64,000 bases of DNA from an uncultured Erythrobacter sp. (GTDB lineage Bacteria > Pseudomonadota > Alphaproteobacteria > Sphingomonadales > Sphingomonadaceae): assembly GCF_947492365.1 (NCBI RefSeq), contig NZ_CANLMB010000001.1, positions 992,001 to 1,056,000 of the forward strand, given 5' to 3'. A program made the position numbers and the translations under genes. This document shows positions 35,381-43,957 of this stretch, piece after piece (the stretch's first letter is position 1; each line of letters starts with the position of its first letter). The notes beneath the pieces are model-generated. The model was given only the letters and a program-made list of their open reading frames with translations. It made no database searches and was not told the DNA's origin.

Positions 35381-36103
35381 TCAGTCGAGCGCGAGCGCAA
35401 CCCTTCCGACAACGTCGGCAATCATTGTCGCCCATCGCGCCTGATCTGCGCGGGTGGCGATCAGATCCTGTCGCACCTCGATCGCGCAGTAGTAATGGCC
35501 ATGCGCCTCTGCATGGCGGTTCATCGTCGCATTGAGCTCTACGCCCGAATATGGCTCGTTATCGCCCACCGTCAGGCCCTGTTCCCCGAACAACCGGATT
35601 GCGTGGCGCGCGGCGCGGTCGTCCTGATTGTGGAGAAGCGCAACCTCCCACGGCCGCTCTTCATCGCTGGTTTCCAGCTTCGGCGTGAAGCTGTGCAGCG
35701 AGATGATGAGCTTTGGCTGTGCGGCGTCGAGCCATTCCTCAAGCGCCTTATGATAGGGGCGGTAATACTGTTCGAGCCGCGCCTCGACATTGGCTCCGAT
35801 ATTGCCGGGGATCAGGTGGCCATCGCTCTTTGTGGGAACGACATTGCGGTGATCCTCCTCCCGGTGCAGATCGACCACAAGGCGGCTCACGGTCGCAAGA
35901 TGCGCGGGGATGGCGTGACGGCGAGCCATGCGCGCGGCCACTCCGTTCACGCCGATGTCGACCGCGATGTGGGTATCGAGAAGGGCGTCAGGTATGCCAA
36001 GCGGCACATCCTCGGGCACAAAATTCGACGCATGATCGGCCACGCAGACGAGTCCGCCGCGGGTTACATCACCCATCTGCTCAAACGGCCGTCCGTCGAT
36101 CAT
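35381..36103 (-). CDS. N-formylglutamate amidohydrolase-family protein
   Basis: A 240-residue zinc hydrolase of the FGase family, which includes the last step of some histidine-degradation routes. The metal-site motifs VADHASNFVP (about 22-31), SRLVVDLHREEDH near 72, and ISLHSFTPK near 135 are present. The start is the ATG at 36103, which overlaps the ispE stop (ATGA) and follows GGGGAAA. No hut genes lie nearby, so the substrate may differ from N-formylglutamate. Confidence 0.85.
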   Translation of the reverse strand: MIDGRPFEQMGDVTRGGLVCVADHASNFVPEDVPLGIPDALLDTHIAVDIGVNGVAARMARRHAIPAHLATVSRLVVDLHREEDHRNVVPTKSDGHLIPGNIGANVEARLEQYYRPYHKALEEWLDAAQPKLIISLHSFTPKLETSDEERPWEVALLHNQDDRAARHAIRLFGEQGLTVGDNEPYSGVELNATMNRHAEAHGHYYCAIEVRQDLIATRADQARWATMIADVVGRVALALD

Positions 36104-36912
36104 CGCAATTTCCCCGCGAGCATCCACCAATCGGGGTGCTCGTCCTTGATCCTGTTCATGGCCGCATTACGCGCTTCTGGCGTTGCGTATAGCGCAAAAC
36201 AGGTAGCGCCGGAGCCGGACATGCGTGTGAGCCACGGGTCATCCGGCTGTAACGCGTCCAAGACATTGCCGATTTCGGGGAAGAGGCTGAGCGCCGGGTC
36301 GGTGAGATCATTGCGGCCTGCAAGCGCAATTTCGCGCGCGGTGCCTCTTGGCAGCGGCCCACGGTCCTCGCCGTCCCACGCATTAAAGACAGGCCCTGTT
36401 GCAAGGGGAATGCGCGGATTGATCAACAAGACCGCGGTCCCCGCAAGGTCATTCTCGACTGCTACAAGCTCGGTGCCTGTCCCCAGCCCGATCGCCATCT
36501 CGCTACGCACGCAGGAGGGCACATCTGCACCGAGCTTTGCGGCACGGGCTTGCCAATCGTCTGGCAGGCGATGCAAGCGCTCGACCAACCGGAACACCGC
36601 ACCCGCATCCGCTGAACCGCCTCCGAGACCAGCCGCGACGGGCAGGTTCTTCTCAAGCGTAATTGCAAGGCCTTCCGCGCGAGGAAGCGCCGCAAGCGCC
36701 TTTGCCACCAGATTGTCGAATGGGTCTTCGATCCCACCCGCAAACTCGCCGATGGTGGTGACGCGGTCCTGCTCCGCTTGCGTAGCAGTCAGCGTGTCAC
36801 CCGTATCGACAAAGGCGAACAGCGTCTCAAGCTCGTGATACCCATCCTCCCGCCGCCTGCGGACGTGGAGCGCGAGGTTGATCTTGGCGTAGGCGGTTTC
36901 TGAAAACGGCAA
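36100..36912 (-). CDS. ispE: 4-diphosphocytidyl-2-C-methyl-D-erythritol kinase
   Basis: A 270-residue GHMP kinase of the MEP isoprenoid pathway. AYAKINLALHVRRRREDGYHE (abbreviated here to its core AKINLALHV) begins the protein with the conserved substrate lysine. The GHMP loop is PVAAGLGGGSADAG (about residue 92), and RMSGSGATCFALY near 235 is the C-terminal motif. The downstream amidohydrolase gene overlaps by 4 bases. Immediately upstream is a dispersed palindromic repeat. Confidence 0.95.
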   Translation of the reverse strand: MPFSETAYAKINLALHVRRRREDGYHELETLFAFVDTGDTLTATQAEQDRVTTIGEFAGGIEDPFDNLVAKALAALPRAEGLAITLEKNLPVAAGLGGGSADAGAVFRLVERLHRLPDDWQARAAKLGADVPSCVRSEMAIGLGTGTELVAVENDLAGTAVLLINPRIPLATGPVFNAWDGEDRGPLPRGTAREIALAGRNDLTDPALSLFPEIGNVLDALQPDDPWLTRMSGSGATCFALYATPEARNAAMNRIKDEHPDWWMLAGKLR

Positions 36913-36924
36913 AAGTTACACGAT

Positions 36925-37026
36925 CGTCATTGCGAGGAGCCGGAGGCGACGCGGCAATCCAGCTTCTGAGGCTGCGCCAAAGCGATACCGTAGTTGCTGG
37001 ATTGCTTCGCTACGCTCGCAATGACG
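36925..37026. repeat. Dispersed palindromic repeat, family A, copy 1
   Basis: A 102-base element bounded by CGTCATTGCGAG and CTCGCAATGACG. Inner arms (GCGGCAATCCAG and CTGGATTGC) extend the symmetry, so the whole unit can fold into one long imperfect hairpin. It fills most of the gap between ispE and the ETF-QO gene. A second copy lies at 42061-42165. Confidence 0.85.
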
Positions 37027-37044
37027 AAGAAACGGAGGCTAATT

Positions 37045-38691
37045 CTACATATTCGGATAGTTCGGCCCGCCGCCGCCTTCGGGCGTTACCCAGTTGATGT
37101 TCTGGTTCGGGTCCTTGATGTCGCAGGTCTTGCAGTGGACGCAGTTTTGCGAGTTGATCTGGAAGCGCGGCTCTTTGCCCTCTTCCTCGATCCACTCATA
37201 GACGCCCGCTGGGCAATAGCGGCTCGACGGTCCGCCAAAGATGTCGTGCTCGCTGGCCTTCTGCAGCGCCGCGTCACCGAGTTGCAGGTGGACCGGTTGA
37301 TCCTCTGCGTGGTTAGTGAAGCTGTAGGCGACATTGGTGAGCCGGTCGAAGCTGATCACACCGTCGGGCTTGGGATAGTCGATCTTGGTATAGAGATCGG
37401 CCCGGCCCGTCATCGTGTGGTCTTTGTGGTGGCTCATGCTGATCGGAAGGCCGATCTTGAGCGTGCGCATCCACATATCGACGCCTGCCAGAACCGTCCC
37501 GATATCACCGCCATATTTGGCGACCGCTGGCTGTGCGTTGCGAACCTTCTTCAGTTCGTCCGCGATCCAGCTTGAACGCACCGCATCGTCATAATCATTG
37601 AGTTCGGTCTTCTCGTGACCCGAAGCAATCGCTGCCGCGACGCTTTCAGCTGCCAGCATGCCGCTCTTGATCGCGGTGTGGCTGCCCTTGATCCGGGGCA
37701 CGTTCACAAAGCCAGCCGCACACCCGATCAACGCGCCGCCCGGGAAAGCCAACTTGGGCACAGACTGCCAACCGCCTTCGTTGATCACGCGCGCGCCATA
37801 GGCAACGCGGGTGCCGCCTTCGAGATATTCGCGGATCGCCGGGTGCTGCTTCCAGCGCTGGAATTCCTGATAGGGCGAGACCCACGGATTGCGGTAATCG
37901 AGCGAGGTCACAAAGCCGAGCGCAACCTGACCGCCGGCCTGATGGTAAAGGAAGCCCCCGCCCCATGTGTCGCTTTCGGTCAGCGGCCAGCCTTGGGTGT
38001 GCAGGACTCGTCCGGGCACATGCTTCTTGGGATCAATGTCCCACAATTCCTTGATGCCCAGACCATAGACCTGCGGCTCGCAATCGGCCTCAAGGTCGAA
38101 CTTGGCCTTCATCTGCTTGGTGAGTGAACCGCGCGCGCCTTCGGCAAAGAGCGTGTATTTAGCCTCGATCTCCATGCCCGGCTGATAGTCACCCTTTTGC
38201 GAGCCATCCTCGGCAATGCCCATATCCTGTGTGACAACGCCGCGCACATTGCCGGCATCGTCGAACATGACTTCGTTTGCGGGGAAGCCGGGGAAGACCA
38301 TGACGCCCAGCCCTTCGGCCTGCTCGCCCAGCCAGCGGGTGAGATTGCCCAGCGATCCTGTGTAGCAGCCGTGATTGCTCATCAGCGGCGGCATCATGAT
38401 GTGGGGCAGCGACATCTTGCCGTTCTTGGTCAGAACCCAGTGCCAGTTATCCGTCACCGGCGTTTCCGCCATCGGGCAATCCATGTCGCGCCAGTCGGGG
38501 AACAGCTCGCTCAAACCCTTGGGATCAACCACTGCGCCTGAAAGGATATGCGCGCCGATCTCTGAACCTTTTTCGAGGACGACAACCTCGAGCTCTTCAT
38601 TGATCTGTTTCAGCCGAATTGCTGCGGACAGGCCTGCTGGCCCGCCGCCGACAATCACGACATCACACTCCATTGATTCGCGTTCGCTCAT
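37045..38691 (-). CDS. Electron transfer flavoprotein-ubiquinone oxidoreductase
   Basis: A 548-residue FAD and [4Fe-4S] enzyme that passes electrons from ETF (fatty-acid and amino-acid oxidation) to the quinone pool at the inner membrane. The FAD-binding motif is VVIVGGGPAGLSAA (about residues 11-24), and the C-terminal cluster site is QNCVHCKTCDIKDPNQNI (first Cys at about 513), with a fourth Cys upstream in RYCPAGVYE. Length and motifs match the family. The start is the ATG at 38691. Confidence 0.95.
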   Translation of the reverse strand: MSERESMECDVVIVGGGPAGLSAAIRLKQINEELEVVVLEKGSEIGAHILSGAVVDPKGLSELFPDWRDMDCPMAETPVTDNWHWVLTKNGKMSLPHIMMPPLMSNHGCYTGSLGNLTRWLGEQAEGLGVMVFPGFPANEVMFDDAGNVRGVVTQDMGIAEDGSQKGDYQPGMEIEAKYTLFAEGARGSLTKQMKAKFDLEADCEPQVYGLGIKELWDIDPKKHVPGRVLHTQGWPLTESDTWGGGFLYHQAGGQVALGFVTSLDYRNPWVSPYQEFQRWKQHPAIREYLEGGTRVAYGARVINEGGWQSVPKLAFPGGALIGCAAGFVNVPRIKGSHTAIKSGMLAAESVAAAIASGHEKTELNDYDDAVRSSWIADELKKVRNAQPAVAKYGGDIGTVLAGVDMWMRTLKIGLPISMSHHKDHTMTGRADLYTKIDYPKPDGVISFDRLTNVAYSFTNHAEDQPVHLQLGDAALQKASEHDIFGGPSSRYCPAGVYEWIEEEGKEPRFQINSQNCVHCKTCDIKDPNQNINWVTPEGGGGPNYPNM

Positions 38692-38796
38692 GCGCTCTTC
38701 TCATCCCTCAGGTTCGAGGCGAATTTGTTCGCCAAAAGTTGTGCCCCTGCACTTGCTAATAGGGGGCGAGACAGTCAAGGCCTGCTATGAATTGAG

Positions 38797-39585
38797 ATGA
38801 ACGCTCCGACCACGCCTCTGACCGATGAATTGAAGGCCGCGCTGCAATGGTGGCAGATGGCCGGGGTCGAGCATGACTTTTCCGATGACGCTACGGATTG
38901 GTTGGCGGGCGAGGATGCGGTCACAGCCCAAAGCGCTGGCGACGCGGCTGAAAATGCTCCCGCCACGCGTCGCAATCAGGGCCAGGTCGGGTCCGCCTCT
39001 CCCCAAAAAAGTGAGGTCGCGCGGATCGCTCTTATGGGGGAATTGCCCCCTGACACGCTTGAGGTGTTCTGCAAGTGGTGGCTCGAAGCTCCCGGACTTG
39101 ATGCAATCGGACCACGCGGGAGGATCGCACCAAGAGGCGTGGCTAAGCCTGATCTGATGGTTCTGGTGCTCGATCCCGAAGAGCAGGACCGCGATCATTT
39201 GCTGTCAGGCCCGCGTGGGAAGTTGCTGGCTAACATGCTCGCAGCGATGGGAATTTCGAGCGAGCGGACCTACTTCGCCTCCGCTCTGCCCCGCCACACG
39301 CCGGTCGCCGACACGGCCTCCTTGGCAGCCAGCGGTCTCGACGACGTCACTTTGCATCACATAGGACTCGTTTCACCGCAAAAACTGGTGGTCTTCGGGA
39401 GCGACATATTGCCGCTTTTGAAACAAGATGTATCAAATCCTGAAACATCTTTACGTGAAATCAACCAGAACTCGGCAGAAGTGCCACTCTTGGTGAGTGA
39501 GGGTTTGGACAGTCTATTGGCCATGCCCCGCCTCAAAGCACGTTTCTGGCGGAGATGGATCGAATGGTCGGTCGATTTGAAGTGA
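38797..39585 (+). CDS. Degenerate uracil-DNA-glycosylase-like protein
   Basis: A 262-residue protein whose C-terminal 150 residues follow the layout of family 4/5 uracil-DNA glycosylases: LMVLVLDPEEQDRDHLLSG, GPRGKLLANMLAAMGI, YFASALPRHTP and LVVFGSDILPLL. The catalytic GEAPG motif is replaced by VLDPEEQ, the Fe-S cysteines are absent, and the terminal HPS-like motif is missing. The N-terminal 70 residues are low in conserved features. It may be an inactive or repurposed UDG-fold protein. It ends 8 bases before the lytic transglycosylase start. Confidence 0.65.
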   Translation: MNAPTTPLTDELKAALQWWQMAGVEHDFSDDATDWLAGEDAVTAQSAGDAAENAPATRRNQGQVGSASPQKSEVARIALMGELPPDTLEVFCKWWLEAPGLDAIGPRGRIAPRGVAKPDLMVLVLDPEEQDRDHLLSGPRGKLLANMLAAMGISSERTYFASALPRHTPVADTASLAASGLDDVTLHHIGLVSPQKLVVFGSDILPLLKQDVSNPETSLREINQNSAEVPLLVSEGLDSLLAMPRLKARFWRRWIEWSVDLK

Positions 39586-39593
39586 TCAATTCT

Positions 39594-41357
39594 ATGCGTC
39601 CGGCCTTCGTCGGACTTGCTGCGCTTTCCACACTTGTATTCACTCCTGCCGCCGGCGCGCAATCTGGCGACGTGTCGGGTAGCATGGCCGCGCATTACGA
39701 CCGCGAGGACCAGCGGAGCACTTCGGTGCCATCTGTCCTTTCGGACCGCGAGCGCGAGCATTACCGCGACATATTCACCGCGATCGACCGTGAGCAATGG
39801 GAGCGAGTCGCAGAGTTGTTGGAGCAGCGGCGCGGCGGGATCCTCCACCAGTTCGCTACTGCCGAGTTCTACACCCACGCCAACAGCCCGCGTGTCGAAG
39901 CCGAGCAGATCACCAACTGGTTCGCCGCAGGTGTCGACCTGCCGCAATCCGAGCAGCTTGGCCGGATGGGAACGCGCCGCGGCATCGCGCAGCTTCCCTA
40001 CTTCCCGCAGGCGCAGAGCTTTGCGCGCCAGCCCGAAGCCTCCAAACGCATCCGTCCGCGCACTATCGACGATGGCACTATGCCGGCGAGCACCCGCTCC
40101 GACATTCTCGATGCGATCCGCAATGACGATCCGGCAGGTGCCTATGCGGTCCTGCAAGAGATCGACCCGCAATTGAGCTCCGAAGCCCGCGCCGAGTGGC
40201 GTCAGCGGGTCGCGTGGAGCTTCTACATAGAGAACGATGACCAGAACGCGCTGGCTCTCGCCGAGACCGTGTCCCACGGTTCCGGCGCGTGGGTGGCCGA
40301 GGGTGAATGGGTCGCAGGGCTTGCTGCATGGCGGCTGGGCTATTGCTCGCTCGCCGGTGAGGCCTTTGCCCGCGCTGCCGACCGCTCGACCAATGTCGAG
40401 TTGACGTCCGCTGCCCATTACTGGGCACACCGCTCGCTGATCCGCTGCCGCGAGCCGGGACTGGCCGAGCCGCACCTTGCCGCTGCCGCCCGCTATCCCG
40501 AAACGCTTTACGGCATGCTCGCCATCGATCAGCTGGGGATCGAGCTGCCCGCTTCCGCGCCGCCGCAACCCTTCTCCGCCAGCGACTGGAGCGCGATTTC
40601 CGACCGCCGCAACGTCCAGATCGCGGCCGCTCTGATCGAGATAGGCCGCCCCGGCCTTGCCGACGAAGTGCTCCGCCACGAGGCGCGCATTGGCCGCGCC
40701 CAGGACTATCCTGCTATTTCCCGCCTCGCCCGTGAGCTTGGCCTGCCTTCGACCCAGCTCTTCATGGCCCATTACGCGCCCTACGGGATGCAGAGCGATC
40801 CCTCGCTGCGCTTCCCTGTTGCGCGTTGGCAGCCTGCGACCGGCTGGCGGGTCGACCCTTCGCTGGCATTTGCTCATGCGCTGCAGGAGTCCAATTTCCG
40901 AGCAGGCGCTGTCAGCTCCGCCAATGCGCGCGGGCTGATGCAGATCACGCCGATCACGGTGCGCCAGCATGCTCCGCGCCTCAACATGAGCGCCTCCTAC
41001 GTCAATCTCAACGATCCCGAAGTGAACCTCGCTTTCGGTCAGCAGAACCTGGAGATGCTGCGCGACAGCCCCGCCACGCAAGGCCTGCTTCCCAAGATCA
41101 TGGCCGCCTACAATGCCGGCCTCTCCCCCGTCAGCCGCTGGAACACCGAGATCAACGATCAGGGCGATCCGCTGCTGTGGATGGAGTCGATCCCTTATTG
41201 GGAGACGCGCGGATATGTCTCCATCGTGATGCGCAATTACTGGATGTATGAGCGCGCCGCCGGTGTCGACTCGCCCTCGCGCCGTGCGCTTGCTCAAGGG
41301 CGCTGGCCAGAGTTCCCCTATATGGCTACGGCAAGGACTGCTTACATCGGCCAATAG
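39594..41357 (+). CDS. Soluble lytic murein transglycosylase (Slt-like)
   Basis: A 587-residue periplasmic enzyme cleaving peptidoglycan to 1,6-anhydromuropeptides. The start at 39594 gives a good signal peptide (residues 1-22, cut after AAGA); the earlier ATG at 39555 would place 13 extra residues before it. A long alpha-superhelical region (about 40-420) precedes the SLT domain. That domain shows the catalytic Glu in HALQESNFRAGAV, ARGLMQITP, and AAYNAGLSPVSRW. It is followed 12 bases later by moaB. Confidence 0.92.
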   Translation: MRPAFVGLAALSTLVFTPAAGAQSGDVSGSMAAHYDREDQRSTSVPSVLSDREREHYRDIFTAIDREQWERVAELLEQRRGGILHQFATAEFYTHANSPRVEAEQITNWFAAGVDLPQSEQLGRMGTRRGIAQLPYFPQAQSFARQPEASKRIRPRTIDDGTMPASTRSDILDAIRNDDPAGAYAVLQEIDPQLSSEARAEWRQRVAWSFYIENDDQNALALAETVSHGSGAWVAEGEWVAGLAAWRLGYCSLAGEAFARAADRSTNVELTSAAHYWAHRSLIRCREPGLAEPHLAAAARYPETLYGMLAIDQLGIELPASAPPQPFSASDWSAISDRRNVQIAAALIEIGRPGLADEVLRHEARIGRAQDYPAISRLARELGLPSTQLFMAHYAPYGMQSDPSLRFPVARWQPATGWRVDPSLAFAHALQESNFRAGAVSSANARGLMQITPITVRQHAPRLNMSASYVNLNDPEVNLAFGQQNLEMLRDSPATQGLLPKIMAAYNAGLSPVSRWNTEINDQGDPLLWMESIPYWETRGYVSIVMRNYWMYERAAGVDSPSRRALAQGRWPEFPYMATARTAYIGQ

Positions 41358-41369
41358 CGGAGCATCCAG

Positions 41370-41897
41370 ATGGCGATCGACGAGACACGGACCTTCAAAC
41401 CCATCAACATCGCCGTCCTCACCGTTTCCGACACACGCACAGCAGACAACGACACGTCGGGCGACATCCTCGCCCAGCGGATCGAAGGCGCTGGTCACAC
41501 GCTCGCCGCGCGCCTCATCGTCAAAGACGACGCCGCTCTGCTCGCCGCGCAGTTCGAAGCCTGGATCGACGACACCAATATCGACGCCATCGTCTCCACC
41601 GGAGGCACCGGGCTGACCGGCCGCGATGTCACGCCCGAGGCGCTCTCCCGCATCACGGACGCCCGCGACATACCCGGCTTTGGCGAGCTGTTCCGCTGGC
41701 TCAGCTACAAGAGCATCGGCACCAGCACCGTCCAGTCGCGCGCCTGCGCCGTGGTCGTGCGCGGCACCTACATCTTCGCGCTTCCCGGATCGAACGGAGC
41801 GGTCAAGGATGGCTGGGAAGGCATCCTTGTCGAACAGCTCGACAGCCGCAACCGGCCCTGCAACTTCGTCGAATTGATGCCCAGATTACGAGAGTAG
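41370..41897 (+). CDS. moaB: Molybdenum cofactor biosynthesis protein B
   Basis: A 175-residue MogA/MoaB-fold protein that handles molybdopterin adenylylation or related steps. [15 protein letters not shown] (residues 14-28) and the family motif [17 protein letters not shown] (about 76-92) are present, as is [14 protein letters not shown] near 137. It follows the transglycosylase gene closely. No other moa/mog genes are in the window. Confidence 0.93.
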   Translation: MAIDETRTFKPINIAVLTVSDTRTADNDTSGDILAQRIEGAGHTLAARLIVKDDAALLAAQFEAWIDDTNIDAIVSTGGTGLTGRDVTPEALSRITDARDIPGFGELFRWLSYKSIGTSTVQSRACAVVVRGTYIFALPGSNGAVKDGWEGILVEQLDSRNRPCNFVELMPRLRE

Positions 41898-42060
41898 TTT
41901 GCGCGAATCCTGACTGCACGTGATTTCAAGCACTTAGTCGAGACATGGACCGCATGGACCACGGTCCTGGGGCAAAAATTCTCACCTCCCGTTTTGACTG
42001 CTTTTTTCATCCCACGAGCATGCATTTTCGGGTGTGTGTAGGAAAGCCTATTCCCCCCTT

Positions 42061-42165
42061 CGTCATTGCGAGCGACCGAAGGGAGCGCGGCAATCCAGAG
42101 ACCGTCGTGAGTATAGCCGAGCATTGATTCTGGATTGCTTCGTCGCTGCGCTCCTCGCAATGATG
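42061..42165. repeat. Dispersed palindromic repeat, family A, copy 2
   Basis: A 105-base element with ends CGTCATTGCGAG (42061-42072) and CTCGCAATGATG (42154-42165) and inner arms GCGGCAATCCAGA and TCTGGATTGC. The outer and inner arms match copy 1 at 36925-37026, while the central loop differs, as expected for arms kept by hairpin selection or mobilisation. Confidence 0.85.
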
Positions 42166-42188
42166 AAGGTGGTGACAGGAACGCATTT

Positions 42189-42203
42189 GTTCTTTATATG
42201 TTC
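42189..42203 (+). promoter_or_regulatory. LexA-type SOS box (GTTC-N7-GTTC)
   Basis: GTTC at 42189-42192 and GTTC at 42200-42203 are separated by an all-A/T 7-base spacer. This is the direct-repeat LexA operator known from alphaproteobacteria. It ends 5 bases before the radical-SAM start codon, where a bound repressor would block transcription if the promoter overlaps. LexA binding itself is inferred. Confidence 0.65.
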
Positions 42204-42208
42204 TCCTC

Positions 42209-43309
42209 ATGGGAACACCCGAACATCCCGACTTTGAACACGGACGAGGCGCCGCTTCCGGCGAGGCTCCCACCCGCTTCGGCCTTGCTGCGCGAGAAGT
42301 CGATGGAGACCGGCGCGATCATGTCCGAACTCTGGCCAAAGGCGAAGACGGACCGCCGGTCAAACTGCGCACGACTGTCACCGAGGAACGCCCCAAAACG
42401 ATCCTCAGTTTCAACCAGTCGCCGGACATCCCATTCGACCGCTCGATCAACGCCTATCGCGGGTGCGAGCATGGCTGCATCTACTGCTTTGCCCGCCCCA
42501 CCCATGCCTATCACGACCTCTCCCCCGGCCTCGATTTCGAAACGAAGCTGTTCGCCAAGCCCAACGCCGCCGAACTGCTCCGCGCCACCTTGGCCAAGCC
42601 CCGCTACAAACCGAAGCCCATCGCGCTGGGCACCAACACCGATCCCTATCAGCCGATTGAGCGGCGTTTCCTGATCACTCGCAGCATCCTCGAAGTGTGC
42701 CTCGAAGCGCGCCATCCGGTGACGATCACCACCAAGTCGGACCGCGTTTTGCACGACGCCGATTTGCTGGAGGAGATGGCCGCGCAGAATCTGGTCGCGG
42801 TTGCCATTTCCGTGACGACTCTCGACCCGATCCTGTCGGCCAAGCTCGAACCGCGCTGCGCTGCGCCTGCAAAGCGGATCAAGGCGCTGGAAAAGCTCAC
42901 GCAGATCGGCGTGCCCACCCATTGCTCCGTCTCCCCCATCATCCCCGCGATCACCGATGAGTTTCTGGAGGCAATTGTCGCAAAGGCGGGCGCCATCGGA
43001 GTGCAGAGCGTGGGCTGGATACCCCTGCGCTTGCCCCATGAAGTCGCGCCGCTTTTCCGCGAATGGCTCGACGTTCACTTCCCTGAGCGCGCGGGAAAGG
43101 TGATGAGCATCGTGCGCTCGATCCGGAATGGGAGGGACAATGATCCAGACTTCCACACCCGTATGCGGCCCAGCGGCGTGTGGGCGGACTTGCTGCGAAC
43201 GCGGTTCAGGATTGCGCGGCGCAAGGCAGGCATCGGCAAGGCTGAATTCGAACTCGACTGCTCCAAATTCCGCCCGCCCGAAGTGGGTGGGCAGATGCGA
43301 TTGCTTTGA
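42209..43309 (+). CDS. PA0069-family radical SAM protein
   Basis: A 366-residue radical-SAM protein of the SplB-like COG1533 group. The [4Fe-4S] site reads CEHGCIYC (about residues 89-96), a CX3CX2C pattern. YRGCEHGCIYCFARPTH is typical of the PA0069 family, and LGTNTDPYQPIERR near 140 follows. Substrates are unknown; the distant relative SplB repairs spore photoproduct. The LexA-like box just upstream suggests DNA-damage induction. The start is the ATG at 42209, with TCTCC rather than a good purine-rich site before it. Confidence 0.88.
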   Translation: MGTPEHPDFEHGRGAASGEAPTRFGLAAREVDGDRRDHVRTLAKGEDGPPVKLRTTVTEERPKTILSFNQSPDIPFDRSINAYRGCEHGCIYCFARPTHAYHDLSPGLDFETKLFAKPNAAELLRATLAKPRYKPKPIALGTNTDPYQPIERRFLITRSILEVCLEARHPVTITTKSDRVLHDADLLEEMAAQNLVAVAISVTTLDPILSAKLEPRCAAPAKRIKALEKLTQIGVPTHCSVSPIIPAITDEFLEAIVAKAGAIGVQSVGWIPLRLPHEVAPLFREWLDVHFPERAGKVMSIVRSIRNGRDNDPDFHTRMRPSGVWADLLRTRFRIARRKAGIGKAEFELDCSKFRPPEVGGQMRLL

Positions 43310-43351
43310 TTATCCTTGGCTAAAGGGATTCGACTTCAGGGGTATGCAACA

Positions 43352-43873
43352 ATGAAATCTGCACTGGTCGCACTGGCCGCTTTCGCAACGCTCGCGCTGA
43401 TACCGGCGGGCGCTCAGGCGCAGAACAATGACACGATCAAGACCTTTGACCGGGCGGACTTACAGAGAGCGCTCGAAGCGATGGGCGCAACATGGGAAGA
43501 TGCGGGCGACAACCGCACAATCAACATTACCTTCGCTTCAAACCTGAAAGCCAATGGCGCAGTGATGGCCTGCGACGATGATGAGCAGGAAAAGAACTGC
43601 TACGGCACCTCGATCCTCGCGATCTTCGACCCCGAGCCGGGCATGACGGCGGAGGAGATCACAACAGCGATCAACACCTACAATTACGAACAGAATTTCG
43701 GCCGCGCCTATGTCGATCCCGAAGGCGATGTCTCGGTGCGGATGTACATCATCTCAGACGGCGGAATCACGCGGGAGAACTACCGCACGCAGATCGAGCT
43801 ATGGTCGGTGAGCCTGGAATACTTCACGACCTATTTTTATCCGGAAGAGGCTGCGAGCGCGAAGAAGAAGTAG
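43352..43873 (+). CDS. YbjN-domain secreted protein
   Basis: A 173-residue protein with a signal peptide (residues 1-25, cut after GAQA). The mature part has the YbjN-like layout (ADLQRALEAMGATWEDAGDN, split here as ADLQRALEAMGATW; ITTAINTYNYEQNFGRAYVDPEGDV in part). It is exported, whereas E. coli YbjN is cytoplasmic. The start is the ATG at 43352 with AGGGG upstream; an earlier frame start at 43316 would disrupt the signal. Function unknown. Confidence 0.78.
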   Translation: MKSALVALAAFATLALIPAGAQAQNNDTIKTFDRADLQRALEAMGATWEDAGDNRTINITFASNLKANGAVMACDDDEQEKNCYGTSILAIFDPEPGMTAEEITTAINTYNYEQNFGRAYVDPEGDVSVRMYIISDGGITRENYRTQIELWSVSLEYFTTYFYPEEAASAKKK

Positions 43874-43896
43874 GGGCACGGCCCTTCGCCTTTTGC

Positions 43897-43919
43897 GTCA
43901 CCCCGGACTTGATCCGGGG
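43897..43919. repeat. Dispersed repeat, family B, short copy
   Basis: GTCACCCCGGACTTGATCCG begins a short unit whose core CCCCGGA-CTTGA-TCCGGGG (43901-43919) is a perfect 7-base-pair hairpin. The same core occurs twice, inverted, at 51149-51238. Lying 23 bases after the YbjN gene stop, it could also act as a transcript end, though no T-run follows. Confidence 0.75.
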
Positions 43920-43957
43920 TCCAGCTTTCTGCGACTGCAAGAGTAAGATCGCTGACA

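Larger units (their letters stand above)
41898..42208. other. Intergenic region with repeat and LexA-like box
   Basis: A 311-base gap between moaB and the radical-SAM gene. It contains a family A repeat (42061-42165) and a GTTC-N7-GTTC box directly before the radical-SAM start. The first 160 bases contain a T-rich stretch (GCTTTTTTC near 42000) but no convincing stem; no gene is recognised. Confidence 0.6.

Noticed and set aside
36925-37026. Repeat considered as a rho-independent terminator of the ETF-QO or ispE transcripts
   Set aside because: No T-run follows on either strand, and the same unit recurs elsewhere with conserved ends, which fits a dispersed repeat better.
39357-41498. 713-codon open frame on the minus strand, antisense to the lytic transglycosylase gene
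   Set aside because: No family features; the forward gene has a signal peptide and intact SLT motifs. Long antisense frames are common in GC-rich coding DNA.
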